Positions 20,856 to 31,594 of a stretch of 64,000 nucleotides of DNA are shown one piece after another. The position numbers and the translations under genes were made by a program. Origin of the DNA: Actinomycetes bacterium (lineage in GTDB: Bacteria > Actinomycetota > Acidimicrobiia > Spongiisociales > UBA5794). The DNA is taken from assembly GCA_024638645.1 (NCBI GenBank), contig JAHEJX010000002.1, positions 22,573 through 86,572 on the forward strand, in the 5' to 3' direction. The first letter of the stretch is position 1, and every line of letters begins with the position of its first letter. The notes beneath the pieces were generated by a model that worked only from the letters and a program-made list of their open reading frames with translations, did not search any database and was not told the origin of the DNA.

Positions 20856-21551
20856 TCAGCCATCGCTGCGAACGTCGACAACACCCGCAATGAATTCGCC
20901 GTTCGGGATGTCAACGGATCTGCCTTCAGAGACTTCAATGCGTGTAGTCGACAAGCCAATCTCGGCGATCGTGCCGTCGATGTCGCCCACACGAATCCGG
21001 TCGCCCGGGCGATAGCGATTGTGGACGTGGCGGCCGGCGGCAACATGGCGAGCGATCGGGACAGAGCCGAGACCGATGCTGAGCGCCATCGTCAGCGTAA
21101 ACCCGAACGCCAGAGCGGCCACCAGGATCAAGATGATGTTGGTGGAGATCCCGACCTGTTGGAGGGCGATCACCACTCCGATGCCGAGGATCATCGACGA
21201 CACGATCAACCTGCCGCGGCTCGCCAGCGCCGGGGAAACCCTGCGCAGCGCCGTCTCGACCAGCAGGCCCGCGATCTTGCCGAGAGCCTGAGCAATGACG
21301 ACGAGCAAGACTCCGATTGTGATGGACACGACTGCACTAGGCACTGAGTCGGTGAGTGCAGATGCCTGGCCTGGGTCGATGACGGTCAATGCCCCGAACA
21401 CGAGCACGGCGAAGACCAGGACCGGCATCAACTGGCTGACCAGCTCCTTCCACTTGTCGCCCACCCTGGCCTTGATGATCTTGGCGATCAGCCAAATCAG
21501 GATCGCAACACCGATGGCGACGGCTGCGGCCGTAATCCGTTCTTGAGTCAT
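20856..21551 (-). CDS. mechanosensitive ion channel (MscS family)
   Basis: TM helices followed by NRYRPGDRIRVGDIDGTIAEIGLSTTRIEVSEGRSVDIPNGEFIAGVVDV. Start at MTQERITAAA (21549-21551). Confidence 0.87.
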   Translation of the reverse strand: MTQERITAAAVAIGVAILIWLIAKIIKARVGDKWKELVSQLMPVLVFAVLVFGALTVIDPGQASALTDSVPSAVVSITIGVLLVVIAQALGKIAGLLVETALRRVSPALASRGRLIVSSMILGIGVVIALQQVGISTNIILILVAALAFGFTLTMALSIGLGSVPIARHVAAGRHVHNRYRPGDRIRVGDIDGTIAEIGLSTTRIEVSEGRSVDIPNGEFIAGVVDVRSDG

Positions 21552-21555
21552 GGCT

Positions 21556-21879
21556 CTACTCCGTGTCGGCCGATTCGTCGGAATCGGGTTGGTTGGAATC
21601 CAAGACTTCGGCTGCGCCGGGACTGTATTCGACGACCGCCCTTCCCATGGCCGCGGCGACATCTGCTCCGAAGCGGGCGACGTGCGCCACGAACTCCGCA
21701 AGCCTGATTCGCTCCATCACAGGCTCGGTCAGGTCCGCCGTCAACTCGCCCTGCCACAGCTCGGCTAAGAAAGCCTGGCATTCGTCACAGTCGACCACAT
21801 GTTCGTCGAGGCTCTCGTCGAGCCCATCGACGAACGCAAAGAGGAGGTCGTCGGTGGTCTGGCAGGACCTCATTGCCAC
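21556..21879 (-). CDS. putative zinc-finger anti-sigma factor
   Basis: DEHVVDCDECQAFLAEL (HxxxCxxC), overlaps the 3' end of the sigma factor gene. Confidence 0.65.
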   Translation of the reverse strand: MAMRSCQTTDDLLFAFVDGLDESLDEHVVDCDECQAFLAELWQGELTADLTEPVMERIRLAEFVAHVARFGADVAAAMGRAVVEYSPGAAEVLDSNQPDSDESADTE

Positions 21880-22409
21880 TCCTCCATAGCTGTGCGCAAG
21901 GAGCGCCTCGCTCGCAAGATTCTCGTGCGGACCGTATTGAGCGGCATGTCGAGGTCGTCTGCAATCTCTTGATAGGGCATACCGCCGTACTCCCGCATAA
22001 CCAACGGAATCCGCAGGTCATCGGGTAGAGCTTCGATGGCTGCCCTGAGGTCTGCTGCCATCTGCCCCCGCATGGCGTCGCGCTCCGGTCCCGACGCGGC
22101 GGGAGTCTCGGGAAGGGCTTCCGCGGGATACTCCCTACGGCGCTGCACGGCATTCAGCGCAAGGTTGGTCGCAATGCGATACAACCAGCTGCGGACTGCG
22201 GCTTGGCCGCGAAAGTCCGCAAGAGCCTTGTATGCCCTCACGAATGCGTCTTGTGCCACGTCTTGTGCGAGCACTGGGTTCCTCACCACTCTCAATGCGG
22301 CTCCATAGACAAAGTCTTGGTGCCGTCTGATCAATTCGCCGAAAGCCTCCAAATCCGACTCGACCGCAGCAACGAGTTCAAGGTCCGTCATATCTCGGTA
22401 GTCAGCCAT
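21870..22409 (-). CDS. RNA polymerase sigma factor, sigma-70/ECF family
   Basis: VRNPVLAQDVAQDAFVRAYKALADFRGQAAVRSWLYRIATNLALNAVQRRR and YQEIADDLDMPLNTVRTRILRARRSL. Start at MADYRDMTD (22407-22409). Confidence 0.92.
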   Translation of the reverse strand: MADYRDMTDLELVAAVESDLEAFGELIRRHQDFVYGAALRVVRNPVLAQDVAQDAFVRAYKALADFRGQAAVRSWLYRIATNLALNAVQRRREYPAEALPETPAASGPERDAMRGQMAADLRAAIEALPDDLRIPLVMREYGGMPYQEIADDLDMPLNTVRTRILRARRSLRTAMEEWQ

Positions 22410-22770
22410 GGCCGGCCTTCCCCGAGACGGGGACCCCCTTAGGTTTGTACTCATCGCTTGTGCGCGATCACTTTCGTTTTTGACACCGGTGAACGGCGAG
22501 AGTTCCCGGAGATTGCCGCGTTGCGGGCTCCAGCCGGGATTATGGCCCATCGATACCCAGAAACCGTTGCAACAGGCCGTTTCAGGCTGCCGCGGATAAA
22601 GACTCCAAGGATTTCCGATCTCGGAGAACTTTCGTCGTACTGCCGTGTCATATCTTCGAAACTCAATTCCTCGCCAGGGGTCGCACCGCCCCCGGCAGGA
22701 TGGCGTCCGACGGGTGATCGTCTGTACCAACCCCCTCACGGATCTGCTCGTAGGGGCGCCGCTAGCGGTT

Positions 22771-22793
22771 AGGGGCCTGCATTGCAGGCCCCT
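22771..22793. repeat. near-perfect palindrome upstream of pntAA
   Basis: AGGGGCCTGCA-T-TGCAGGCCCCT, 11-bp arms, 1-nt centre. Confidence 0.7.
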
Positions 22794-22833
22794 GACTGCG
22801 TCTGCGAGCTGATTTCGGGTAGCGTCTCACGCT

Positions 22834-23958
22834 ATGCCCACAGTCGGAGTGCCAGCGGAGGTTGCCGAAGGCGAAAGACGAGTCGCACTCGTTCCCGCCA
22901 CGGTGGCCAAACTCACCTCTTCGGGCTGGAATGTCAATGTCGAGAGCGGCGCCGGGACGGCTGCCGGGTTCCCAGACGCGCAATACTCCACGGCCGGGGC
23001 GACAGTTACGGATCGGGCCGCGGCCCTTGCGTCAGAGGTGGTTGTCGGTGTCTCCCCTCCACCAGCCGACTTGGTCAGGTCATTACAACCCGGGTCCACG
23101 GTTGCCGGATTCCTGGAGCCGTACGTCAACGAAGAGCTGATGCGGGCCACCTGTGAAAGCGGCCTCACGGCAATTGCCGTCGAGGCGATACCGCGAACAA
23201 CGCTGGCGCAGTCGATGGATGCGCTCTCCAGCCAGACCAACCTCGCCGGATACGCCGCAGTGCTGCTCGCGGCACACGACGCCCCGAAGGTGTTCCCGAT
23301 GATGGTCACCGCAGCCGGCACGATCGCCCCCGCCCGCGTCCTCATCTTGGGTGTTGGAGTGGCGGGCCTGCAGGCAATAGCCACTGCACGCCGGCTCGGG
23401 GCAGTAGTGCACGCCTACGACATTCGTCCAGAGACGGCCGAACAGGTGGAGTCCCTCGGGGCCAAGTTCGTTGCCGCTCCCACTGCCGACGCCGATGCGG
23501 GCGGATATGCCGTAGAGGTCGAAGAAGACATCCAGGCAAGACAACACGCGGCGCTCGCCCCATACGTCGCCCAGGCGGACATCATCGTCACCACCGCCCA
23601 GATCCCTGGTCGCCCGGCTCCCCTTCTCGTCACCACGGAGATGGTGAGCACCATGCACGCCGGTTCGGTGATAGTCGACATGGCAGCCGGCACGGGCGGC
23701 AACGTCGAGCCGTCGCGGCCGGACGAGGTGATCGATGTCGGAGGGGCCCGGATCCACGGTCCGACCAACCTGGCTGCGCACGTGCCCGGCGACGCTTCAC
23801 GGATGTACAGCCGCAACCTCGAAACGATGCTCGAGCGGTTGGCGAGTCTCGAGGACGCGCTCACTGAAGATGCGATCTTCTCAGAGGCAGCCGTGATCGT
23901 CGAAGGCAAGGCGCAGCACCCGCGAACCAGAGCATTGCTCGGATTGGACGAAACGTGA
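22834..23958 (+). CDS. pntAA: NAD(P) transhydrogenase subunit alpha part 1
   Basis: MPTVGVPAEVAEGERRVALVPATVAKLTSSGWNVNVESGAG..., VLILGVGVAGLQAIATARRLGAVVHAYDIRPETAEQVESLGAKF. Confidence 0.95.
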   Translation: MPTVGVPAEVAEGERRVALVPATVAKLTSSGWNVNVESGAGTAAGFPDAQYSTAGATVTDRAAALASEVVVGVSPPPADLVRSLQPGSTVAGFLEPYVNEELMRATCESGLTAIAVEAIPRTTLAQSMDALSSQTNLAGYAAVLLAAHDAPKVFPMMVTAAGTIAPARVLILGVGVAGLQAIATARRLGAVVHAYDIRPETAEQVESLGAKFVAAPTADADAGGYAVEVEEDIQARQHAALAPYVAQADIIVTTAQIPGRPAPLLVTTEMVSTMHAGSVIVDMAAGTGGNVEPSRPDEVIDVGGARIHGPTNLAAHVPGDASRMYSRNLETMLERLASLEDALTEDAIFSEAAVIVEGKAQHPRTRALLGLDET

Positions 23959-24254
23959 GCGCCGTATTCATCTCGGGCATCGTGGTTTTCGTTCTCGCCG
24001 CCTTCGTCGGGCTCGAGGTCATCTCCAAAGTGCCACCCACGCTGCACACGCCACTCATGTCGGGAGCGAACGCCATCTCGGGAATCACAATCGTGGGCGC
24101 CGTCGCCGCCGCGGGCATCGGGGAGGGCACCGTTGCCGCCGTGCTCGGGTTCCTGGCCGTGACAACTGCGACGATCAACGTCGTAGGTGGGTTCATGGTG
24201 ACGGACCGCATGCTCGAGATGTTCAAGAAGAAGCCGAGCAAGCCCAATGGTTGA
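23955..24254 (+). CDS. pntAB: NAD(P) transhydrogenase subunit alpha part 2
   Basis: FVGLEVISKVPPTLHTPLMSGANAISGITIVGA; GTG start overlapping pntAA. Confidence 0.94.
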   Translation: MSAVFISGIVVFVLAAFVGLEVISKVPPTLHTPLMSGANAISGITIVGAVAAAGIGEGTVAAVLGFLAVTTATINVVGGFMVTDRMLEMFKKKPSKPNG

Positions 24255-25602
24255 GCTTCTCTACCTGGGCGCGGCAGTCCTGTTCATTGTCGGGTTGAAG
24301 ATGCTCGGCTCGCCGCGCAGTGCCAGGCGCGGGAACATCCTGGCGGCGCTGGGGATGCTCCTCGCCATCGTGGTAACGATGGTCGATTCCGAGATCCTGA
24401 GCTGGCGTACGGTCGTGGCCGGCCTTGTCGTCGGCAGCGTCGTTGGTGCAGCTCTCGCCATTCGAGTCCAGATGACCGCAATGCCACAGCTGGTCGCGGC
24501 GTTCAACGGATTCGGCGGAGCAGCCTCCGCCCTCGTCGCGGCGGCCGAGCTAGAACGTACCGGCGGCAATTTCTCCGCCGAGATCGGGTCGGTCGTGGCC
24601 GCATCGATTGCGATCGGCACCGTCACTTTTTCCGGATCATTCGTAGCATTCGGCAAGTTACAGGGCCTCATCCCGGGCCGGCCCATAGGCCTCAAGGTCC
24701 AGCAAGCGATCAATGCCCTACTGGCGGCCAACGTCATAGCGTTCAGCGCCTGGGGAATAGCGAGTGGGTCGCTTCCGCCCTATTGGCTCGTGGTAGCCGC
24801 TGCGTTCTTGCTCGGCATATTCGGTGTGCTCCCCATAGGCGGCGCCGACATGCCCGTCGTCATCTCACTGCTCAACTCCCTCTCCGGAGTTGCCGCAGCC
24901 ACCGCCGGCTTCGTAATTGGCAATTCTGCTCTGATAATCGGCGGCGCGCTTGTGGGCGCGGCAGGTCTGATCCTCACCATGCAGATGGGCGAGGCGATGA
25001 ATCGCAGCCTGGCCAACGTGCTCTTCTCCGGATTTGGCGGCACGAGCACTGCCGGCGAGATGTCGGACAAACCGGTCAACCGAGCAACGCCGGACGACGT
25101 TGCCATCGCGCTCGGCTATGCCGATAGCGTCGTGGTGGTTCCTGGATACGGGCTGGCAGTTGCTCAGGCTCAGCATGCAACCCGCGACCTCGGCGAGGCT
25201 CTCGAAGAGCGAGGGGTGAAGGTGACCTACGCAATCCATCCCGTAGCAGGGCGAATGCCCGGACACATGAACGTCCTTCTCGCAGAAGCAGACGTGCCAT
25301 ACGAGCAACTTCTCGACCTCGACCAATCCAATCCACAGTTCCCACAGACCGACGTCGTGCTCATCGTGGGCGCCAACGATGTGGTCAACCCGACGGCGCG
25401 CGACGACGCAACGAGCCCGATCTACGGAATGCCGATTCTCGAGGTCGATGAAGCCCGCACGGTCGTCGTGATCAAACGTTCGTTGTCGCCCGGATTCGCC
25501 GGCATTGACAACCCACTCTTCTATTTCGACAAGACAATGATGTTGTTCGCCGACGGCAAAGCCGCCATGGAGGCCATACTGAAAGCTCTCAAGGATGTCT
25601 GA
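24247..25602 (+). CDS. pntB: NAD(P) transhydrogenase subunit beta
   Basis: Multiple TM plus VVVPGYGLAVAQAQHATRDLGEALEERGVKVTYAIHPVAGRMPGHMNVLLAEADVPYEQL. Confidence 0.96.
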   Translation: MVELLYLGAAVLFIVGLKMLGSPRSARRGNILAALGMLLAIVVTMVDSEILSWRTVVAGLVVGSVVGAALAIRVQMTAMPQLVAAFNGFGGAASALVAAAELERTGGNFSAEIGSVVAASIAIGTVTFSGSFVAFGKLQGLIPGRPIGLKVQQAINALLAANVIAFSAWGIASGSLPPYWLVVAAAFLLGIFGVLPIGGADMPVVISLLNSLSGVAAATAGFVIGNSALIIGGALVGAAGLILTMQMGEAMNRSLANVLFSGFGGTSTAGEMSDKPVNRATPDDVAIALGYADSVVVVPGYGLAVAQAQHATRDLGEALEERGVKVTYAIHPVAGRMPGHMNVLLAEADVPYEQLLDLDQSNPQFPQTDVVLIVGANDVVNPTARDDATSPIYGMPILEVDEARTVVVIKRSLSPGFAGIDNPLFYFDKTMMLFADGKAAMEAILKALKDV

Positions 25603-25672
25603 CCCATCGGTCCCCGTCTGCGAGGGATGAGTCAGCGGTAGGCAGTCAAATCTGCAATCTGAGGTTGGTCCT

Positions 25673-26272
25673 GTGGAGTTCTATGAGGCTGTTCGACAGC
25701 GCAGGATGATCAGAAGCTACCGCGCCGATCCGGTGGATTCTGCCGCGATCGACCGCATCCTCGATTCGGCGCGACGAGGACCTTCGGCGGGATACTCACA
25801 GGGCATCGAGTTCGTGGTGGTCACTTCCATCGCAGGTCGCCGGGCGATCGCGAGTGCCGCCGGCGAGGACTCATACTCCGAGCGTGGATTCACGCCTTGG
25901 CTGTCCGGCGCACCGGTCCACGTTGTCATCGCCGTAGACATCGAACGGTATCGCGAGCGCTACGCCGAGGCGGACAAGAGCGGCATCGACCACTGGAGCG
26001 TCCCCTACTGGTGGGTGGATGCTGGGGCGGCGCTGATGCTCATGTTGCTTGCGGCCGTCGACGAGGGCCTCGCGGCCGGGTTCCTCGGCAGCCACGCCAT
26101 CAATGAGTTGGCGGAGACTGTCGGCTTGCCCGATCGATTCGAAACACTGGGAGTTGTCACGATCGGGCATTCCGAGGCGGCGGAGGTGGTCGGGAGTGCA
26201 GAGCGGGGTCGCCGGGACCGATCGGACGTGGTTCATACCGAGCTGTGGGACGAGGCAGCCGGGATCGACTAG
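25673..26272 (+). CDS. nitroreductase family protein
   Basis: FYEAVRQRRMIRSYRADPVDSAAIDRILDSARRGPSAGYSQGIEFVVV; GTG start. Confidence 0.87.
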   Translation: MEFYEAVRQRRMIRSYRADPVDSAAIDRILDSARRGPSAGYSQGIEFVVVTSIAGRRAIASAAGEDSYSERGFTPWLSGAPVHVVIAVDIERYRERYAEADKSGIDHWSVPYWWVDAGAALMLMLLAAVDEGLAAGFLGSHAINELAETVGLPDRFETLGVVTIGHSEAAEVVGSAERGRRDRSDVVHTELWDEAAGID

Positions 26273-26306
26273 CCCGGGAGGCGATACCGGTAGGCTCACC
26301 CGGCTC

Positions 26307-27200
26307 ATGCTTCAAGTCAGAGAACTCACCAAGGCCTACGGCGAGATCATCGCGCTCCGGGGCGTAAGCATGAATGTCCACAAAGGTCAGCTGCTCGGCT
26401 TTCTCGGACCCAATGGAGCAGGCAAGACAACGACTATGAGGTCGGTCTTCGGTCTCGTCGAACCGGACTCAGGTGAGGTCCTCTGGAACGGCGATCCAAT
26501 CGCAGCAAAGGATCGCCTCGGCTTCGGATACATGCCAGAAGAACGCGGCCTCTATCCCCGAATGCGCAACCTGGAACAGGTTGCGTACTTCGGCATGCTG
26601 CACGGCATGAGCCGCCAGGCCGCCTACCTCGAGGCCGGTCGCTGGCTCGCCGAATTCGGTCTCGCCGACCGTGCCGAAGGAAGGCTCGAGGAACTCTCCC
26701 ACGGCAACCAGCAGCGGCTTCAGCTCGCAGCCGCGCTCGTTCACTCCCCCGAGCTTCTGGTCCTTGACGAGCCGTTTGCCGGGCTCGATCCCGTCGGAGT
26801 CGGCGCAATGGGCGAGATCCTGGCCGCTCAGGCTGCGGCCGGCACAGCGGTCGTCTTCTCGAGCCATCAGCTGGACCTCGTCGAAGACCTATGCGACGAC
26901 GTCGTCATCATCAACGAGGGAGCCGTTGCGTTGGCCGGCGCGGTTCGCGAGCTGAGGACAGGCGCGGCGCACCGGCATGTGACTGTGGAAGTGCGCGACG
27001 GTGATCCCGGATGGGTTCAGGCTGTGCCCCAGGCCGCGGTGCTGCGTCGTGACGGGGATCGAGTCTTGCTCGACGTGAGCAACGGGATACAGCTCGACGC
27101 CCTCCTGGCTGCGGCCCAAGCTGCCGGCGAGGTCGTCGAATTCTCCTATGAGCCGCCGAGCCTCAACGAGGTCTTCCTGGACGCAGTTGGCGGATCGTGA
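26307..27200 (+). CDS. ABC transporter ATP-binding protein (NatA-like)
   Basis: FLGPNGAGKTTTMRSVFGL, LSHGNQQRLQLAAALVHSPELLVLDEPFAGLDP; ATG at 26307, upstream extension rejected. Confidence 0.93.
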   Translation: MLQVRELTKAYGEIIALRGVSMNVHKGQLLGFLGPNGAGKTTTMRSVFGLVEPDSGEVLWNGDPIAAKDRLGFGYMPEERGLYPRMRNLEQVAYFGMLHGMSRQAAYLEAGRWLAEFGLADRAEGRLEELSHGNQQRLQLAAALVHSPELLVLDEPFAGLDPVGVGAMGEILAAQAAAGTAVVFSSHQLDLVEDLCDDVVIINEGAVALAGAVRELRTGAAHRHVTVEVRDGDPGWVQAVPQAAVLRRDGDRVLLDVSNGIQLDALLAAAQAAGEVVEFSYEPPSLNEVFLDAVGGS

Positions 27201-28384
27201 ACGACTGGCGGACCCTCTTGTTGGTCGGCAGGCGCGACTTTGTCGAGCGACTCAAGTCGCGGGCGTTTCAGATTTCGACCGCCCTGACGATCGTGCTTGT
27301 TCTCGCCGCAGTGGTTCTCCCGCAGCTTTTCGACAATGGCCCGAACGAGTGGGAAGTCGGGGTGGTTGGCATCGATCCGAGCCAGTTGGAGATCACCATG
27401 CAGGCGCTTCAGGCTTCAAACGACGCCGTCGCGGTGAATGTGCGCACCGCAGTCTCCCGAGACGATGTCATCGTCCTCTTGGAAGACGGTGAGATCGACG
27501 TCGCTGTCGTGCGAGGTGAGGGAGTGATCGCGGGTGACGGCACGTCGCGGGCGCTTTCCACACTCGCGGCGGCCGCCGTGACGGCAGTTGAGCTCACCAG
27601 CCGGGCCGAGCAGCTTGGGCTCTCGCCTGAACAGGTTGCCGGCCTCCTCGGCATCGAGCAGCCGCCAATTCGCTCGATCGGCGGAGACGAGGAACCCGAC
27701 GACCGCGGCGCTGAGACCCTTGCTCTTTTTGCGACCATTCTCCTATTCGTCTCCATCGTGACCTATGGCCAATGGATTCTCATTGGTGTCATCGAAGAGA
27801 AATCGAACCGCGTCGTAGAAGTTGTCGTCGGCACCGTCTCTCCCCGGACCCTGCTCACAGGCAAGGTATTCGGTATTGGGCTGCTCGGTCTCATCCAGCT
27901 GGTTGTCATTGCGATCGTGGCGTTTGCCGCCCTGCGGGTCACAGGAGCAGGCGACCTACCTGACACGACCGGCGCCGTGGTCTTGGCGAGCGCTTTTTGG
28001 TTCCTCGGCGGTTTCGCTTTCTACGCAACGGCGTACGCAGCCGCCGGCGCTCTGGTGTCACGCCAAGAGGAAGCCCAGAACGCAGCTTTTCCGCTGACCC
28101 TCGTGCTGATGGCCGCTTACTTCGTCGCCACGTTTTCGATAAGCGGCGATAACCCCGTGATCCGGGTGGCTTCGCTGCTTCCACCATTCGCCCCAATGAC
28201 CATGCCGCTACAGATTGCCCTTGGCAGGGCATCTACCACCGAGATCCTCATCTCGTCCGCCCTCATGGTGCTCGGGGTCTACTTCTTGCTGCGGGTCGCG
28301 GCTCGGATCTATCGCGGCGGCATCCTCCGTTCAGGAGGCAAGATCCGGATAAATGAGGCGTGGCGATCGGCAGAGGGGCGATGA
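27197..28384 (+). CDS. ABC-2 type transporter permease (NatB-like)
   Basis: Predicted TM architecture, [33 protein letters not shown], overlaps the ATPase gene. Confidence 0.88.
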   Translation: MNDWRTLLLVGRRDFVERLKSRAFQISTALTIVLVLAAVVLPQLFDNGPNEWEVGVVGIDPSQLEITMQALQASNDAVAVNVRTAVSRDDVIVLLEDGEIDVAVVRGEGVIAGDGTSRALSTLAAAAVTAVELTSRAEQLGLSPEQVAGLLGIEQPPIRSIGGDEEPDDRGAETLALFATILLFVSIVTYGQWILIGVIEEKSNRVVEVVVGTVSPRTLLTGKVFGIGLLGLIQLVVIAIVAFAALRVTGAGDLPDTTGAVVLASAFWFLGGFAFYATAYAAAGALVSRQEEAQNAAFPLTLVLMAAYFVATFSISGDNPVIRVASLLPPFAPMTMPLQIALGRASTTEILISSALMVLGVYFLLRVAARIYRGGILRSGGKIRINEAWRSAEGR

Positions 28385-28424
28385 TCAGATTCTTGGTCGT
28401 ATTCACTCTCTAGACTGCCGCTTC

Positions 28425-29621
<1,197 letters not shown>

Positions 29622-29640
29622 AGAGCGCAGTTCGAAGCGG

Positions 29641-30546
29641 CTAGTGGCCGCGAATGTCGAAAACCGCAGTCTTCGCTCCGTACTTTGGTGCGGAGGCGCC
29701 CGAACGCTTGAGCATCGTTACAACTCGTCGTCTATGAGGGCGAAATGGCTCGAGCAACTCGAGCATCCTGGTGTCGTCTGCTCGAGCCTCACCGGCGAGC
29801 GTCCACGCGATCGTGTTCGGCAAATGGAAATCTCCGATCGGCACGGCGTCCCTATCGCCCCATGCGACTCCCATTACGTGCCCCGAAGTCCACGGCCCAA
29901 TGCCTCTGATCGCATGGAGCCGAGCGTAGGCGGCGTCCTTGTCCATGGTCAGTATCTCTTCGAGGCGTTTGGCGCGGCGAGCTGCTTCGCGCAGTACATC
30001 GGCTCGGCTGCGTTCGATGCCGTGGCGATGGAAGTCTTCGTAACTGAGGCTCGCGATCGCCTCTGGGGTGGGCGGCAGCTTGAGACCCGCCGGGCCTGGT
30101 GCCGGCTCCCCGTACGTATGGACGAGGCGCTGATAACCCTGCTTGGCCTCGCCGCTCGTTATGCGCTGCGCCAGAATCGTGGGTGCAGCCACTTCCCAGA
30201 CCCGCTGCGTCGAACCGAGCCGAAGGCCCCGCAGCCTGCGCGCCACCGCGCGGACGGCTCCTGGGGGCGGCTTGAATTCCGCCGGATCATCGTCGAGGCC
30301 CAACAATCGGGGCAACGCTTCGAGCTCACTGCCGGCGCCCAGTCCCCAAGCCCTAGCTACGATTCCCTTGTTTTCGCGACGAACGACAAGCTGAACGGGA
30401 CCATCTGCGTTGCGGCAGGCCACGTGGAAGTCGCCGCCCGAACGGCGCGTCGTATGCCCTCCCGGCCCGAGAAGCGCGAACATCACGGCCGCCAAGTCGA
30501 ACGGACCGGCAACGTCTATTTGTCGGGTTGCCACCATGACCTCCAA
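29641..30546 (-). CDS. AlkA-like DNA-3-methyladenine glycosylase (HhH-GPD)
   Basis: LHAIRGIGPWTSGHVMGVAWGDRDAVPIGDFHLPNTIAWTL: HhH plus catalytic Asp. Confidence 0.85.
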   Translation of the reverse strand: MEVMVATRQIDVAGPFDLAAVMFALLGPGGHTTRRSGGDFHVACRNADGPVQLVVRRENKGIVARAWGLGAGSELEALPRLLGLDDDPAEFKPPPGAVRAVARRLRGLRLGSTQRVWEVAAPTILAQRITSGEAKQGYQRLVHTYGEPAPGPAGLKLPPTPEAIASLSYEDFHRHGIERSRADVLREAARRAKRLEEILTMDKDAAYARLHAIRGIGPWTSGHVMGVAWGDRDAVPIGDFHLPNTIAWTLAGEARADDTRMLELLEPFRPHRRRVVTMLKRSGASAPKYGAKTAVFDIRGH

Positions 30547-30642
30547 CGCTAATGGCCGACCTACCTGTGCTAAACCTCTGCGGAGTGTGCGCCGAAACCA
30601 TTAGTCGCGTACGAGAACGCTCAGAATCGAGGGGGCCCACCC

Positions 30643-31374
30643 ATGACCGATCGCAACGATGGCACCGACGCCGCTAGCAGCGAGGACCTGATCAGGCAGG
30701 CTCGCGAGGCCTACGTCGCGCCAAGCGACGCTCCTCCGGCGCCCGCTGCCGACGCCGAGACGTGGGCTGCAGCTGAGACTCCCTCGCCGGCCGCGACGGA
30801 GACCGTTCCTCGGCCTTCCGACTACGTACGTGCCGAGTACCAGGATTCCGTCGCTGCCCCCGATAGCGCTCCCCCTGCCGGAGCCGTGACCTATGAGGCG
30901 CAACGCCCGTCGTTCCTTCAGCGGTTCGGCGGTCTCTTGGTGGGTCTTGCCGTGGTTGGCGGCTTCATCGCATTCGCCGCCTTCGATCGGACTACGAGCG
31001 TTGATGATCTGGCCGTCGGTGACTGCCTGCGGATGCCAAACGCCGAGGAGATCAGCTCGGTCGAGTCTGCATCATGCGCAGAGGATCATGAGCTGGAGGT
31101 CTTCGCCCTCGTGACTCTCGCCGAGAGCACAGTCGCTCGCTATCCGGGCGAGGATGCTGTCGCCAACGCCATCTTCGACCTGTGCCTGCCCCGCTTCGAG
31201 CCATACATCGGCGCCTCTTACGACACGTCGGCGTGGTACATCAACGCCATCTTCCCAACCCAGGAAAGTTGGGAAGAGGCAGACGACCGTCAGGGAACTT
31301 GTGTTGTCTACCAGCCCGGAGCGAACGATGAGGCAGTCACCCTCACCGGAACCGCCCGCGGCTCCAACACCTGA
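30643..31374 (+). CDS. membrane protein, septum-formation-domain-like
   Basis: Acidic/Pro/Ala-rich N-terminus, one TM, extracytoplasmic domain beginning SVDDLAVGDCLRMPNAEEISSVESASCAEDHELEVFALV with paired Cys. Confidence 0.65.
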   Translation: MTDRNDGTDAASSEDLIRQAREAYVAPSDAPPAPAADAETWAAAETPSPAATETVPRPSDYVRAEYQDSVAAPDSAPPAGAVTYEAQRPSFLQRFGGLLVGLAVVGGFIAFAAFDRTTSVDDLAVGDCLRMPNAEEISSVESASCAEDHELEVFALVTLAESTVARYPGEDAVANAIFDLCLPRFEPYIGASYDTSAWYINAIFPTQESWEEADDRQGTCVVYQPGANDEAVTLTGTARGSNT

Positions 31375-31594
31375 TAGCTCCACCCCCGGTGGGTCGGCGC
31401 GCGATATGGGGGATGTTCGCGGTGCCAATGACCGGGTCCCGCAGCGGCCGCAGAGCATTGCCGGGGGACATGTAGTACCGCAGGCGGCCGGTCGTTCGGT
31501 ATTCGGTCGAGGCATTGTTGGCCCCGAGACCGGGCAGAAACGGTCGGCAATTGCGGCGGCGCTCTCGCCGGCAGCGCCCGCTAGCGTTGCGGCT

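Noticed and set aside
22410-22739. N-terminal extension of the sigma factor (289-aa version)
   Set aside because: Extension lacks sigma-like sequence; MADYRDMTDLELVAAV at 22409 is the natural start.
28385-28424. SAM riboswitch upstream of metK
   Set aside because: Gap is only about 40 nt; no room for a known SAM riboswitch.
29644-30552. 302-aa ORF antisense to the AlkA-like glycosylase
   Set aside because: The opposite strand has clear HhH-GPD motifs; this frame has none.
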